A stretch of DNA of 6,219 bases. It comes from Eubacterium sp. CAG:248. GTDB lineage: Bacteria > Bacillota > Clostridia > Lachnospirales > Lachnospiraceae. Location: contig FR886198.1 in NCBI GenBank assembly GCA_000436475.1, forward strand, positions 4,191 to 10,409, written 5' to 3'. Both the position numbers and the translations under genes were made by a program. The notes beneath the pieces were generated by a model. It saw nothing but the letters and a program-made list of their open reading frames with translations. It had not been told where the DNA came from and did not search any database. Every line of letters starts with the position of its first letter. Position 1 is the first letter of the stretch. Of this stretch, positions 6,104 to 6,219 are shown piece after piece.

Positions 6104-6219
6104 AATGTTTATCACTTTAAAATTTAACGCTTTCAACATTTATCATTTTTAACATTTATTACTTTCAACATTTACCACTTTTAACATTTATCGCTTTCAA
6201 CATTTAACATTTTCAAAAT
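6104..6219. repeat. 16-bp tandem repeat array (7 copies plus a partial, cut by window edge)
   Basis: Head-to-tail units with plus-strand consensus AACATTTATCACTTTY begin at 6104 (15 nt, one base short), 6119, 6135, 6151, 6167, 6183 and 6199. A partial unit occupies 6215-6219 and the array may continue beyond the window. A decayed copy may lie at about 6089-6102. Units differ mainly at positions 9-11 and at the last base. That last base is C, T, C, T, C, C from the second to the seventh unit, hinting at a 32-bp higher-order period. The unit length is not a multiple of three and stop codons recur, so it is not coding. There are no unique spacers between units, so it is not CRISPR. It forms the whole visible upstream region of the sensor gene. 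Confidence 0.9.
6108..6136 (-). promoter_or_regulatory. Candidate promoter of the sensor/PTPS-fold operon inside the repeat array
   Basis: On the minus strand TTGAAA (6131-6136) is followed after 17 nt by GATAAA (6108-6113), 5/6 and 4/6 matches to the SigA hexamers. The transcript would start near 6101, with a leader of about 46 nt. Because TTGAAA and GATAAA are part of the repeat units, similar pairs with an 18-nt spacer recur further upstream. The call is therefore weak. Confidence 0.3.

Noticed and set aside
6104..6219. CRISPR array
   Set aside because: Units are contiguous 16-mers with no unique spacers and no cas genes are present.

Overview
The window looks like Firmicutes chromosome, most likely from a gut Lachnospiraceae-type Clostridium relative. 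The reasons are the AT-rich, ATA/AGA-rich codon use, the purine-rich Shine-Dalgarno sites, the tatD and ksgA housekeeping pair, and an uncharacterised PTPS-like/membrane protein pair of a type I associate with this family. The family assignment is inference; no rRNA or other marker is present.

All five genes lie on the minus strand, so transcription runs from high to low coordinates. In that order: (i) an AT-rich block of 16-bp tandem repeats (about 6104-6219, running off the right edge); (ii) a two-TM membrane sensor-like protein with an apparent degenerate GGDEF domain (4978-6054); (iii) a small 6-pyruvoyl-tetrahydropterin synthase/QueD-fold protein that keeps the zinc histidines but not the catalytic Cys/Asp/His (4474-4953); (iv) an 848-residue polytopic membrane protein resembling the 'PTPS_related' family, with a GT-C-like N-terminal half and a large extracytoplasmic C-terminal half (1845-4391); (v) the TatD metal-dependent hydrolase (1031-1858), whose start codon lies inside the end of the membrane protein gene; and (vi) RsmA/KsgA, the 16S rRNA dimethyladenosine transferase (1-885), whose last residues lie beyond the left edge.

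Spacings are 24 nt, 82 nt, a 14-nt overlap and 145 nt. The first four genes could form one transcript, perhaps with an internal promoter before the large membrane protein. rsmA has its own near-consensus SigA-type promoter. No convincing intrinsic terminator was found in any intergenic region.

The part least explained by known biology is the trio sensor / inactive-looking PTPS-fold protein / PTPS_related membrane protein. A working hypothesis is an envelope glycan or lipid-linked-sugar system. In it, a catalytically dead GGDEF-like receptor and a repurposed pterin-synthase fold would regulate or assemble a GT-C-like membrane enzyme. Function is not established by the sequence.
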